Assembly (NCBI RefSeq): GCF_013371085.1
Contig: NZ_JABWCV010000008.1
Coordinates: forward strand, 62,001-126,000
DNA from: Vreelandella maris
GTDB taxonomy: Bacteria; Pseudomonadota; Gammaproteobacteria; Pseudomonadales; Halomonadaceae
DNA: 64,000 bases
Direction: 5' to 3'
The notes beneath the pieces were generated by a model that was given only the letters and a program-made list of their open reading frames with translations, was not told the DNA's origin and did no database searches. Below are positions 28,024 through 36,692 of this stretch, one piece after another. How positions within the stretch are numbered: position 1 is the stretch's first letter; every line of letters begins with the position of its first letter. The position numbers and the translations under genes are program-made.

Positions 28024-29370
28024 ATGTTTCTTTCACCTGCTGCCGGAGAGCGGCCCTTGGATACGCGCTTCCCCTTTGTTGATTGGTTTCGTAACGCTTC
28101 CCCCTATATTAATGCGCACCGGGGGCGAACCTTCGTCATCTTAATTGAAGGCGAAGCGATGGCGTCTGGCCGAGGGGAGCAACTGATTCAAGATTTGGCC
28201 CTGCTGCATACCTTGGGCGTTCGGCTGGTCGTGGTGTTTGGTATTCGCCCCCAGGTGCATGAAGCGCTCACCGCGGCGGGCGTAGAACCGACCCGAATCG
28301 ACGGCCGCTGGGTGGCGGATCGCGCGGTGATGGCCCACGTAGAGCAGGTCGCCGCTCATCAACGGCTATGGCTGGAAGCGCGGCTCTCCCTTGGTCTGCC
28401 CAGCACACCGCTGCACGGTGTAGAGCTGAGCGTGATCTCCGGCAACCTGGTGACCGCCAAGCCGCTGGGCGTGCGTGAAGGCGTCGATTTCGACCACAGC
28501 GGCGAAGTGCGCCGGGTACGTGCCAGCGCCATTCAGGGCCTGCTGGAAAAAGGTTCGCTGGTGCTGCTGCCCCCGCTGGGCTTCTCCAGTACCGGCGAAG
28601 TGTTCGACCTGGACGCCTCTGAAGTCGCTCAGCACGCCGCCGTGGCGCTGAAAGCCGACAAGCTGATTCTGCTCGGCGAATCCGAAGGGCTGGAAGATGA
28701 CCACGGCGCACTGCTGCGCCAACTCTCGCCAGCGGAAGCCGAGCCGCGCTTGACCAACGCCGTTCCAGGCAGTGAATTAGCCCGCCATCTCCAGGCCGCC
28801 TGCACCGCCGCGCGGGAAGGCGTGGCGCGTACGCATCTACTTTCCTGGCACAACCACGACGCTCTGCTGGGGGAGCTGTTCACCCGTGACGGCGTGGGCA
28901 CCATGATTACCCAGCACCGCTACGAGCAGCTGCGCCCCGCCACACTCAACGATGTGGCGGGCCTGCTAGAACTGCTGGAACCGTTAGAGCGGCGGGGCAT
29001 GCTGGTCGCGCGTTCCCGTGAGCGGTTAGAGCACGAGATCGATGACTATATGGTAATCGAGCGCGACGGCATGGTGATCGGCTGCGCCGCGTTGCATGTA
29101 TTTACGGATACCAGCATTGCTGAATTGGCCTGCGTAGCAGTGCACGACAGCTACCGCGGCGGCGAGCGCGGCGAGCGCTTGGTGGAAGCCATGGAGCGCC
29201 GTGCTCGTCAGCGTGGGTTGGACGAAATGTTCGTGCTCACTACCCACACCGCCCACTGGTTTGTGGAGCGCGGCTTCCGCGCTGCCAGCCTGGAAGACCT
29301 GCCGCCGCTAAAACGCGAAACCTATAACCACGCCCGTAAATCGAAGGTGTTGGTCAAGCAATTAGCGTAA
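28024..29370 (+). CDS. argA: N-acetylglutamate synthase ArgA
   Basis: First step of arginine biosynthesis: acetyl-CoA plus glutamate gives N-acetylglutamate. The N-terminal amino-acid-kinase-like domain (about residues 20-290; PYINAHRGRTFVILIEGEA, VVVFGIRPQV) gives arginine feedback sensing. The C-terminal GNAT domain (about 295-448) contains YRGGERGERLV, the acetyl-CoA loop, and FVERGF. The ATG at 28024 yields 448 residues, close to the E. coli 443; the frame extends upstream to 27928 but crosses the terminator hairpin. Confidence 0.94.
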   Translation: MFLSPAAGERPLDTRFPFVDWFRNASPYINAHRGRTFVILIEGEAMASGRGEQLIQDLALLHTLGVRLVVVFGIRPQVHEALTAAGVEPTRIDGRWVADRAVMAHVEQVAAHQRLWLEARLSLGLPSTPLHGVELSVISGNLVTAKPLGVREGVDFDHSGEVRRVRASAIQGLLEKGSLVLLPPLGFSSTGEVFDLDASEVAQHAAVALKADKLILLGESEGLEDDHGALLRQLSPAEAEPRLTNAVPGSELARHLQAACTAAREGVARTHLLSWHNHDALLGELFTRDGVGTMITQHRYEQLRPATLNDVAGLLELLEPLERRGMLVARSRERLEHEIDDYMVIERDGMVIGCAALHVFTDTSIAELACVAVHDSYRGGERGERLVEAMERRARQRGLDEMFVLTTHTAHWFVERGFRAASLEDLPPLKRETYNHARKSKVLVKQLA

Positions 29371-29418
29371 TGCGCTTATTCACAGCGCTGGAATAGCTGG
29401 TTTGATTACCGGATTGGA

Positions 29419-29985
29419 TTAACTAGTTTCATGCGGCATCAGCGAAAACAGCGCTGGCTGTTGCCGCGCTTCTTGTTGAACAGCGTCATCGATCGGTGTG
29501 TCGTAGGTGTTGAGCAGATAGCCCAGCACCGAGTAGAAACCTACCATGGCGATCAGGTCGATCACGGCCTTACGCCGGATCATCTCGGCAAGTTCTGCTT
29601 CCTGCGCCTTAGCCAGCATGCGCTCATCGAATAACGCATCCACAGCGCTGACGATAAGACCGTCAAGACCTTCGGGCGTACCACGAATAGCCGTAATGCG
29701 GTGTTCGGAGAACCCCAGGGCGAGCGCCCGGCTCACATGATGCGCCCACTCGTAGTCGGAGCCCATACGTAGAGCGGCACGTAAAATCACCACTTCGGTC
29801 AGTTCCGGGCCTAACGCACTCTCCTTAACGACGTGTTGGCGTAAGGGCGCCCAGGCGCTAAGCAAGGCCGGGTGATGGGCCATGGTGCGGTACACATTGA
29901 GTGCGCCCGCAAAGCTCTCGCGTAAGTCAGCGATCTCCTCAGGCCAGTTAACGTCGGCAATGGGCGGGCAGGGGGACGGTGGCAT
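29419..29985 (-). CDS. Carboxymuconolactone decarboxylase family protein
   Basis: A 188-residue AhpD-like-fold protein. The conserved helix reads LTEVVILRAALRMGSDYEWAHHVSRA, so the histidines are present but the CxxC of peroxidase-type AhpD is missing; thiol peroxidase activity is therefore unlikely. The N-terminus is Pro-rich. It lies 44 bp downstream of the aminotransferase gene on the same strand, probably the same transcript, suggesting a joint catabolic pathway whose substrate cannot be read from sequence. Confidence 0.8.
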   Translation of the reverse strand: MPPSPCPPIADVNWPEEIADLRESFAGALNVYRTMAHHPALLSAWAPLRQHVVKESALGPELTEVVILRAALRMGSDYEWAHHVSRALALGFSEHRITAIRGTPEGLDGLIVSAVDALFDERMLAKAQEAELAEMIRRKAVIDLIAMVGFYSVLGYLLNTYDTPIDDAVQQEARQQPALFSLMPHETS

Positions 29986-30029
29986 GGGTGAACTCCAGTT
30001 AGATCGTTATTCAGATAGTTGTCGTGTTA

Positions 30030-31355
30030 TTACTCTGCGATAGCCGCGTCGATGGCTTCGGCGATACGCTCAATGATCAAATCGACTTCCTCAGGCGCAA
30101 TGATATAGGGCGGTGCCAGCAGGATATGGTCACCATGAATACCATCGATAGTGCCGCCCATCGGGTAGCTGATCAGGCCACGCGCCATGGCCTGCCGCTT
30201 GATCTTGGCGTGAATCTTTCGAGCCGGGTCAAAAGGCGTTTTGCTTTCCCTGTCCGCGACAATCTCGATACCGCGAAACAAGCCCCTGCCGCGAACATCG
30301 CCCACATGGGGCGATGCACCGAGCGCCGCTTCAAGGCCGCTCTGCAATCTCATGCCCATTTTATTAACGTTTGCCAGCGTCTCCGGCCGGGCAATGATCT
30401 CGACCACTTTGTTGGCGGCCGCGGCAGCGACAGGGTGGCCCAAATAGGTATGGCCATGCTGAAAAAGCCCAGACCCACTGGCAAAGCTGGCGTAGAGGTT
30501 GGCCGATAGCAGCACCGCGCCGATCGGCTGGTAGCCCCCACCCAAACCCTTGGCGATCGTGACGATATCCGGCGTTATCCCATCTTGCTCGCAGGCGAAG
30601 ACGGTGCCGGTTCTTCCCATGCCACACATCACTTCGTCGAGGATCAGCAGCACGCCGTACTTATCGCAAATAGCCCGCACGCGTTTGAAGTAATCCGCCT
30701 CAGAAGCCACCGCCCCTAAGGTGGCACCGACCACGGGTTCGGCAACGAAGGCCATCACCTCTTCAGGGCCAAGTTCGAGAATTTTCGCCTCAAGTTCTTC
30801 GGCAAGCCGTGCCGCGTAGGCCTCGGGTGATTCATCGCTGCCCTTATCGCGATACGCATAACAAGGCGATACATGGTGGGTTTCTGGCAGAATGGGCTGA
30901 AACTGCTGGCGCCGCATGGCATTGCCACCGGTGGCCAACGCGCCAATGGTATTGCCGTGGTAGCTCTGGCGTCTGGCGATGATGTGACGCCGCTGGGGCT
31001 GATTGATCTCGACAAAGTACTGCCGGGCCATTTTCAGCGCCGCTTCAACGGCTTCTGACCCACCCGACACCAGGTAGACGTAATCCAACCCGTCCGGGGC
31101 CAAATCCACCAATTTCTCGGCTAGCGCTTCGGCGGCATCGGTAGTGAAGAATGAAGTGTGGGCGTAACAGAGGCTATCGATCTGTGAGCGCATGGCAGCC
31201 AGCACTTCCGGGTGGGCGTGACCGACGCTGGTGACCGCAGCGCCTCCTGAGCCATCCAGATAGCGGCGCCCCGCCGTATCCGTGATATAGACTCCCTGTG
31301 CTGATGCAGCATGAGGCAACTGCGCGCCGATACTGCGGTGAAGAATACGCGTCAT
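30030..31355 (-). CDS. Class III PLP-dependent aminotransferase
   Basis: A 441-residue fold-type I aminotransferase of the omega-amino acid/aspartate aminotransferase family. PLP-binding features are SGGSEAVEAALKMARQY (phosphate site), the DEVMCGMGRTG aspartate and Schiff-base lysine Lys269 in TIAKGLGGGYQP. The substrate is not predictable from the motifs alone; an omega-amino acid:pyruvate type reaction is likely. It is divergent from an RpiR-type regulator with 163 bp between them and followed by a CMD-family gene, so local control is likely. Confidence 0.9.
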   Translation of the reverse strand: MTRILHRSIGAQLPHAASAQGVYITDTAGRRYLDGSGGAAVTSVGHAHPEVLAAMRSQIDSLCYAHTSFFTTDAAEALAEKLVDLAPDGLDYVYLVSGGSEAVEAALKMARQYFVEINQPQRRHIIARRQSYHGNTIGALATGGNAMRRQQFQPILPETHHVSPCYAYRDKGSDESPEAYAARLAEELEAKILELGPEEVMAFVAEPVVGATLGAVASEADYFKRVRAICDKYGVLLILDEVMCGMGRTGTVFACEQDGITPDIVTIAKGLGGGYQPIGAVLLSANLYASFASGSGLFQHGHTYLGHPVAAAAANKVVEIIARPETLANVNKMGMRLQSGLEAALGASPHVGDVRGRGLFRGIEIVADRESKTPFDPARKIHAKIKRQAMARGLISYPMGGTIDGIHGDHILLAPPYIIAPEEVDLIIERIAEAIDAAIAE

Positions 31356-31431
31356 AGTCTCTTTTCCTCATGATCAAAACGGTGAGCAGCTCACATGACA
31401 ATGAGATTGGCATACTCACAAAGATATTTGC

Positions 31432-31479
31432 AACAAATAAATCATTAAAATAACATATGAAACATGTAGATCATTTGTT
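31432..31479. promoter_or_regulatory. Inverted repeat in the aminotransferase/rpiR divergent promoter region
   Basis: AACAAAT at 31432-31438 is the exact inverse of ATTTGTT at 31473-31479, in a very AT-rich spacer between divergent genes. It is a plausible operator for the RpiR-type regulator, but the arms are short and could be coincidental. Confidence 0.3.
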
Positions 31480-31518
31480 CGCAGAGCCAACCCATATTTC
31501 TTCACAGAGCCAACGACT

Positions 31519-32406
31519 ATGCAGCCGAGCGATTCGCTGAGAGAGCAGATGATTGCCCAGTACGATGCCATGTCTGCACAGCTGCAGCAGGCCGCGCGCT
31601 ACGTGCTAGAGCATCCGCAGGACGTGGCGCTGGTGTCTATGCGTGAGGTAGCGCGCCATGCCGCTGTACAACCCGCCACCATGACACGGCTGGCCAAATT
31701 CCTGGGGTTACCAGGCTACGACGAACTGCGGGCGCAGTATGCCGCGGCGTTACGCGATGGGGGCGATGGCTTTGCGGCCAAGGTTCGAAAGCGGGTGGTT
31801 GAAGGCAGTGAAAGGGGAGTAAGCGATATCGCCTCGCATATGCTTCAAGGGCTAAGTGCCCAGCTTGCAAAGCTGTGTGAGCCCGATTCGCTACGGCGGC
31901 TGGAAGCAGCGGCCGATAGGCTAAAGTCAGCGAGAAAGGTGTACGTGCTGGGTTTACGTTCCAGCCATGCCGTTGCCTGGCACTTCCATTACGTGATGAC
32001 CCTGCTAGGCGAGCGTTCCGTGCACCTGGATGGGCCTGGAGGAACCGGCGGAGACGCGTTAGTCCGCGCTACCTCTGAGGATGTCTTGCTCGTTATTTCC
32101 ATCAAACCTTATGCAACCGGGGCGCTGGAACTGGCCCAGTTGGCAAAAGCGCAGGGGGTAGGCATTGTTTCCATTACTGATAGTGAAGTCTCGCCGCTGG
32201 TAGCGCTGTCAGAGCAGGCCGTTTTTTGCCCCACAGAAAGCGATAGCTTTTTCCATACGCTAACCCCGGCATTAGCCGTCTCCGAAGTGCTATGCAGCTT
32301 ATTGGCAGAATTCGATCGGCCCAAAACGCTAGAGGCGTTGCAGCAAGCGGATGAACACCTCTTGCATCTCAATACCTATGCGACGGCTATCCCCAGGCGG
32401 CGGTGA
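31519..32406 (+). CDS. MurR/RpiR family transcriptional regulator
   Basis: A 295-residue regulator with an N-terminal HTH_6 domain (about residues 1-78; VSMREVARHAAVQPATMTRLAKF) and a C-terminal SIS domain (about 120-260; VYVLGLRSSHAVAWHFHY, VLLVISIKPYATGALELAQLAK) that normally binds a phosphosugar or related ligand. It is divergent from the aminotransferase-CMD pair, which it probably controls. No strong SD precedes the ATG. Confidence 0.9.
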   Translation: MQPSDSLREQMIAQYDAMSAQLQQAARYVLEHPQDVALVSMREVARHAAVQPATMTRLAKFLGLPGYDELRAQYAAALRDGGDGFAAKVRKRVVEGSERGVSDIASHMLQGLSAQLAKLCEPDSLRRLEAAADRLKSARKVYVLGLRSSHAVAWHFHYVMTLLGERSVHLDGPGGTGGDALVRATSEDVLLVISIKPYATGALELAQLAKAQGVGIVSITDSEVSPLVALSEQAVFCPTESDSFFHTLTPALAVSEVLCSLLAEFDRPKTLEALQQADEHLLHLNTYATAIPRRR

Positions 32407-32415
32407 GAAGCTGAC

Positions 32416-33675
32416 TTAAACCGACCAGCGTTTTGTCATTTTTTGGCAGTTTTGCTTAATGCGCCGAGACAGGCGCTCTAACAATACATGCTCTGTACCT
32501 GGCGTTGCGACCTCCTGCAATGCCTCTATCACAGTGGGTAAAACGCTGAGTATTTCATCGGCGAGACGTTCGCCTAAGCTCATGAAGTATGCAGGTTTAA
32601 ATCCCAACGCCTGGGCGAGAGAAGCAAGGTGTGAGCGTTCGATACTGCCGGGCTGATCAATGCCAGACACTCGAAATGCAAAGCGGTTCGAGAGACCGCT
32701 ATAGAGCGTCGTGCACATGAGATCGTAAAACGGGGCTAGTTGAACGCCCTGCGGCGTTTGCAATATAGAGAGGTTTTTGGCGTGGCTGTCATTGTTACCA
32801 ATAAACAGGGTGAAAAAAAACCACTGCGAAAAACGCAGCAGGTCTTTTGCGGGAACACCCGCCGCCTGAAGTAACTGCCGACACTCAATGAGGCTAGGCC
32901 CTCCGTCGCTTTCGTATTTGAGGGTGGAAGGTGTCCCTGCTAATTGGCAAATATCTAGCTGGTGATAACGCTGTAAGTTGCCGTGCTCATCATAAAACCG
33001 GTCATAGCGCTTAACTAAACAGGCGCGTGTTTGAGGCTGGAAGGTAGCTTCAGCTACCCCTAGCGCTAACGCGGCGGCTAGTTGCATACAGAGCGTTTCA
33101 TTAAGCGCAGAACACCACACGCCTTTCAAACCACGGATATCCGGTTTCAAAATATGGCTTGAAGGCGCGGCCCCTTCAGGCAGCGCCGGGCTGCCATCAG
33201 CGAGTACCATTAGCAGCAGTTTAGTTTGAGCGCCCGCTAATGAAATTCGCGCTTGGGGAGCAAGTTGCCCGGTTAATTCACCCTGGGTTTCATTATGCAG
33301 AAAGTCGTTTATAGCTTCCCAGTCCGTCTTGCGATAGCTGGCTGGTCGAGGCGTTTCACCTTGCGGGAGTAGGGTGTAGCCACTCGCCGTATCACCGCCA
33401 ATCGACTTTAAAAGACCAAAAACAGTGGTGGTGTGGTGGCGTAGCTCAATATAGCGACGTAGTTCGCCCTCAGGCAGTAGGTTTTCGAAGTAGGCCAGCA
33501 CACTATCGCCGCTATGTCGTTGTTGAGTCAGCGGTAGCTGGGGCGAAAGGCTATTCGCTTGGTTTTTGGCTAGCCACTCCTGAGTATAGTCAAACCGCAA
33601 CGGCTGAGTGTTATGCAAACGCCCGACATGCAGTTCCCCCCAGAACAGGTCAAGCGCTTCGCTATGGGCGGCCAT
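32416..33675 (-). CDS. hipA: HipA-family serine/threonine kinase toxin
   Basis: A 419-residue HipA-type kinase; the E. coli toxin phosphorylates glutamyl-tRNA synthetase and causes persistence. The N-terminal subdomain contains LYFENLLPEG-like (VLAYFENLLPEGE). The kinase region shows RISLAGAQTKLLL, HILKPDI (ATP-binding lysine), the catalytic GNNDSHAKNLSI loop and PFYDLMCT (metal-binding Asp). It overlaps hipB by 14 bp and follows it on the same strand. All visible catalytic motifs are intact, so it should be active unless neutralised. Base composition is a little lower in GC than the core genes. Confidence 0.92.
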   Translation of the reverse strand: MAAHSEALDLFWGELHVGRLHNTQPLRFDYTQEWLAKNQANSLSPQLPLTQQRHSGDSVLAYFENLLPEGELRRYIELRHHTTTVFGLLKSIGGDTASGYTLLPQGETPRPASYRKTDWEAINDFLHNETQGELTGQLAPQARISLAGAQTKLLLMVLADGSPALPEGAAPSSHILKPDIRGLKGVWCSALNETLCMQLAAALALGVAEATFQPQTRACLVKRYDRFYDEHGNLQRYHQLDICQLAGTPSTLKYESDGGPSLIECRQLLQAAGVPAKDLLRFSQWFFFTLFIGNNDSHAKNLSILQTPQGVQLAPFYDLMCTTLYSGLSNRFAFRVSGIDQPGSIERSHLASLAQALGFKPAYFMSLGERLADEILSVLPTVIEALQEVATPGTEHVLLERLSRRIKQNCQKMTKRWSV

Positions 33676-33916
33676 GGTGATTCCCTTTGCGCTGTATAAT
33701 CACTTCCAATCCCATTAGATCCAAAACATCGAGTACTTTTTGTAGCTGCAGGGTTGGCTTGCCGCGCTCAAGGTCGACGATAAAGCGGTTGCCTGTACCC
33801 GCAAGTCCGGCAATATCACTTTGCAGCAATGATTGATCACGCCGGGTTTGTTGAACTAGCTTGCCCAGCTCTTCACTGCTGCGAATACGTTTTGCACTCT
33901 CTATCTGGGAGGTCAT
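33662..33916 (-). CDS. hipB: HipB-family antitoxin, XRE-type DNA-binding protein
   Basis: An 84-residue Cro/CI-type HTH protein (about residues 17-72; LGKLVQQTRRDQSLLQSDIAGLAGTGNRFIVDLERG), the family signature of HipB. It should bind HipA and repress its own operon. It overlaps hipA by 14 bp. Three near-identical palindromes lie upstream, the nearest 18 bp before its start codon. Confidence 0.92.
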   Translation of the reverse strand: MTSQIESAKRIRSSEELGKLVQQTRRDQSLLQSDIAGLAGTGNRFIVDLERGKPTLQLQKVLDVLDLMGLEVIIQRKGNHHGRP

Positions 33917-33933
33917 AGCGACTGTCCGATAAA

Positions 33934-33949
33934 ATTACCGTACGGTAAT
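33934..33949. promoter_or_regulatory. HipB operator O1 (candidate)
   Basis: Perfect 16-bp palindrome ATTACCGTACGGTAAT, 18 bp upstream of the hipB start codon. It resembles a HipB-type operator with inverted half-sites. Its position would overlap the promoter or early transcript. Confidence 0.75.
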
Positions 33950-33983
33950 GATAGACCATATTAGTGATCAAAACGCTATGATT

Positions 33984-33999
33984 ATTCCCGATCGGTAAC
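33984..33999. promoter_or_regulatory. HipB operator O2 (candidate)
   Basis: ATTCCCGATCGGTAAC, a near-palindrome of the same CCG-NN-CGG core, starting exactly 50 bp from O1. Confidence 0.7.
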
Positions 34000-34033
34000 T
34001 TTCAGTGATTAGAGAGGCTTTCTGGAAGGAAAT

Positions 34034-34049
34034 ATTACCGAACGGGAAT
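34034..34049. promoter_or_regulatory. HipB operator O3 (candidate)
   Basis: ATTACCGAACGGGAAT, same core, starting exactly 50 bp from O2 and 100 bp from O1. Confidence 0.7.
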
Positions 34050-34142
34050 ATTTCGGTGGTCAGTGATTTTATACGAAACGCATTAACGGGGCAGCCCAAG
34101 GCCGCCTCGTTAAAGTGTGCGCTATATCTGAATAACAAACGC

Positions 34143-34997
34143 TTAGGTATTTAAAATCACGCCACCATTGAGGTGCATGGTCTGGCCGCTCATGTAGGAA
34201 GACTCTTCGCTGGCCAGATAAACATACGCAGGCCCCATTTCGCTGGGCTGGCCTGCGCGATTCATCGGTACCTGACCGCCGAATGAGGCTACTTTTTCAT
34301 CCTCAAAGCTGGCTGGAATCAGCGGGGTCCACACAGGGCCTGGCGCCACGGCGTTTACGCGAATGCCGCGATCCATCAGCGACATCGCCAGCGAGCGCAC
34401 TAACCCCTGAATAGCGCCTTTGGTGGCGGTGTAATCAATCAGCGTCGCGTTGCCCTTAAAGGCATTGATAGAGGACGTGCAGATGATCGTATCGCCCTTG
34501 TCGAGATGCGGCAGGGCAGATTTGGTCAGGTAGAAGTGGCTGAAAATATTGGTCTGGAACGTACGCAGCAGCTGATCATCGGGGATCTCAGTAATATCGT
34601 CCCAATCGTACTGCTCAGCGGCATTGTTGATCACAATATTGATCTTGCCGAAGTGATCGAGCGTGCGCTTAACAATATCGCGGCAAAAGTCTGGTTCAGC
34701 CACATCGCCTTTTAACACCAAGCAACGGCGGCCTTCCGCTTCGACTAACCGTTTGGTCTCTTCGGCATCTTTATCTTCGTCTAAATAGGCAATCGTGCAG
34801 TCCGCGCCCTCGCGGGCATAGTGCACGGCCACGGCACGACCAATGCCGCTGTCGCCGCCGGTAATAATCGCGACTTTGTCTAGCAACTTGTCAGTGCCGC
34901 GGTAGCTTTCGCGAATGTACTCAGGCTCCGGGCGCATCGCGTACTCATCACCCGGTTGCTTATCTTGATGCTGGGGAGGTTGCTTTTGATCACTCAT
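34143..34997 (-). CDS. SDR family oxidoreductase (YghA-like)
   Basis: A 284-residue short-chain dehydrogenase with an N-terminal hydrophilic extension (MSDQKQPPQHQDKQPGDEYA) typical of the YghA/general-stress group. The Rossmann motif is AIITGGDSGIGRAVA, then the NNAAEQ motif, the catalytic serine (TSSINAF) and YTATKGA (Tyr-x-x-x-Lys), and NAVAPGPVWTPL. It is likely NAD(P)-dependent; the substrate is unknown. The SD (GGAG) is good. It stands alone between the HipB operators and the membrane-protein trio. Confidence 0.9.
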   Translation of the reverse strand: MSDQKQPPQHQDKQPGDEYAMRPEPEYIRESYRGTDKLLDKVAIITGGDSGIGRAVAVHYAREGADCTIAYLDEDKDAEETKRLVEAEGRRCLVLKGDVAEPDFCRDIVKRTLDHFGKINIVINNAAEQYDWDDITEIPDDQLLRTFQTNIFSHFYLTKSALPHLDKGDTIICTSSINAFKGNATLIDYTATKGAIQGLVRSLAMSLMDRGIRVNAVAPGPVWTPLIPASFEDEKVASFGGQVPMNRAGQPSEMGPAYVYLASEESSYMSGQTMHLNGGVILNT

Positions 34998-35619
34998 GTG
35001 CGGTCACTCCATTGTTAGCACGGATGTGTGTCGTTCAAACTGATGATGACTACCTATGACGGATGATTAACAGCGATGGTTAATATCTAAGGCAAACAGT
35101 GAATATTCACTCCTCGAATATTCGCCAACCTTCAACGTAGACCAAAGGCGTAGAAACAAGCAAGCCGCCGTTAATTAATGGTCTTTTATAGATTTCAGGG
35201 ATTTAGCTGAGTTTCAATAACAAGCGTTAAGGTAAAAAACCACTCTATCAAATAAATAACTTATGTTAAGTAAATGGTTGGGTTTTAAATGGCGGCGCGC
35301 ATAAATTGACAATAATAGAAAGAGCACTATGTTTTAGGGGTACTAGGCTTTAGAAGTGCTGGGTTAAAGAAATACCAGTTTTTAAAAGTACTAACTTTTA
35401 TAAGCACTTTGCCAAGCACTGTATTTTTAAGGTAATCAATCTATTAAGGAGGATAAGCTCACTAGGAATAAGGGCTTATTTTCTCTAAGTGCATAATTTC
35501 ATTAACGATTAGGTATTAGCATCGTAGCGTTAATGACATGCACTTAATAGATTCGCAGTGACGCTGATTGTGTTTCACCACGGATGCTGAAAAGTGAGAC
35601 GACAAGGAGGAAGTGACAA
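34998..35619. other. AT-rich intergenic region
   Basis: About 620 bp between the divergent SDR gene and the membrane-protein trio. No ORF or RNA gene is convincing. It is rich in short related A/T words (for example aagtact and aagcact) and contains one sigma70-like promoter candidate reported separately. Confidence 0.5.
35306..35333 (+). promoter_or_regulatory. Sigma70-like promoter candidate for the membrane-protein trio
   Basis: A perfect TTGACA is followed after 16 bp by TATGTT. If used, the transcript would have a roughly 280-nt leader before the ATG at 35620. The -10 match is only moderate. Confidence 0.3.
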
Positions 35620-36231
35620 ATGACCGATCAAGGAAAGCAGCCCAACACAGGCGCGCCCAACCAGTCCAACCGCTCAACGGAGTCGCTCAAACAGCAAGGA
35701 CGCGACACGGCCCACGAGGTCAGTGATGCTGCCCATCACCAAGCAGAAAGCTACTTCAATCAACAGCGTGATAGCGCGGCAGAACAGTCCCACAAGTTCA
35801 CCAGCGTTTTGCAAAAAATGGCTGATGAGTTCGATAACCAGCAGCAGCCCTATTTCTCGAAACAAGCGAGAAAGTTTGCTGATACCACCGAACGGTTTTC
35901 CAGCTCATTGCGCGATAAAGATTTACGTACGGTTTGTAATGAAGCGCAAAGCTTTAGCCGTCGTGAGCCCGCGCTGTTTGTAGGCGGCCTGATTGCCGCT
36001 GGCTTTTTAGCTTCCCGCTTTCTGCGAAGTTCTAGCCAGCACTCGCATAGTGACGATTCGCACTCACGTTATTCAAATACCACCGACGAGCGCGCAACGG
36101 GTCTTCCGATGCAGGAAAACGTACCTGCCGGACAGTCGTCACCAGTTAGCCAATCATCAAGTCTTTCAGGCAGCTCCGTTGCCGGTAATGGAGCAGTAGG
36201 TTCATCGGGTCGTGAAAATGGAATGCCCTAA
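35620..36231 (+). CDS. Membrane-anchored stress-type protein of unknown function
   Basis: A 203-residue protein: a polar, Gln/Ser/His-rich N-terminus, a helical middle (about residues 40-115), one membrane helix (PALFVGGLIAAGFLASRFLR, about 117-136) and a Ser-rich low-complexity tail. I do not recognise a named family beyond a general resemblance to YqjD/ElaB-like amphipathic membrane proteins. A strong SD (AAGGAGG) precedes the ATG. It is first in a three-gene operon with a Holin-X protein and a DUF3618 protein, a grouping seen in stress-induced membrane loci. Confidence 0.75.
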   Translation: MTDQGKQPNTGAPNQSNRSTESLKQQGRDTAHEVSDAAHHQAESYFNQQRDSAAEQSHKFTSVLQKMADEFDNQQQPYFSKQARKFADTTERFSSSLRDKDLRTVCNEAQSFSRREPALFVGGLIAAGFLASRFLRSSSQHSHSDDSHSRYSNTTDERATGLPMQENVPAGQSSPVSQSSSLSGSSVAGNGAVGSSGRENGMP

Positions 36232-36254
36232 CGTAAGGGCCAGGGAGGCATAGA

Positions 36255-36692
36255 ATGGATTCGGATAACAAACCCACGTCGCAAAGTTCATCGGTCGGTA
36301 CGCTAGTGTCGACGGTGATGCAGGAAATTAGCTCGCTGGTGCGCAACGAAGCCGCGCTCGCCAAGACCGAGATGACCGAGAAAACCCATCAAGCGATGGG
36401 CGCCATCGCTTCAATTGCGATGGCCGGTGCGGTACTGATGGGCGGTTTTTTAACCCTGTTGGCAGCGTTAGTCTTTCTGCTTAATGAGGTGCTTCCGCCC
36501 GAGACCACACCGTGGCTCTCTGCGTTGATTGTCGGCGTCGTTGTGTCGGTTATCGGTGTGATGATGCTTAAAGCGGGCCAGAAGAAACTGCAGGCGCGTA
36601 ATTTGATGCCCAGCCGTACGATGCATAGTTTGCAAAGCGACAAAACAACGGCGAAACAGCATCAGCACAACGTCAAGGAGGAGTTGAAATGA
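36255..36692 (+). CDS. Phage holin family / Actinobacterial Holin-X (YqjE-like) protein
   Basis: A 145-residue protein with an amphipathic N-terminal helix (LVSTVMQEISSLVRNEAALAKTEM) typical of the Holin-X/YqjE family, followed by two membrane helices (about residues 52-77 and 86-110) and a basic tail. Despite the name, chromosomal members are not shown to lyse cells. GGAGG precedes the start. It overlaps the next gene by 4 bp (ATGA). Confidence 0.85.
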   Translation: MDSDNKPTSQSSSVGTLVSTVMQEISSLVRNEAALAKTEMTEKTHQAMGAIASIAMAGAVLMGGFLTLLAALVFLLNEVLPPETTPWLSALIVGVVVSVIGVMMLKAGQKKLQARNLMPSRTMHSLQSDKTTAKQHQHNVKEELK

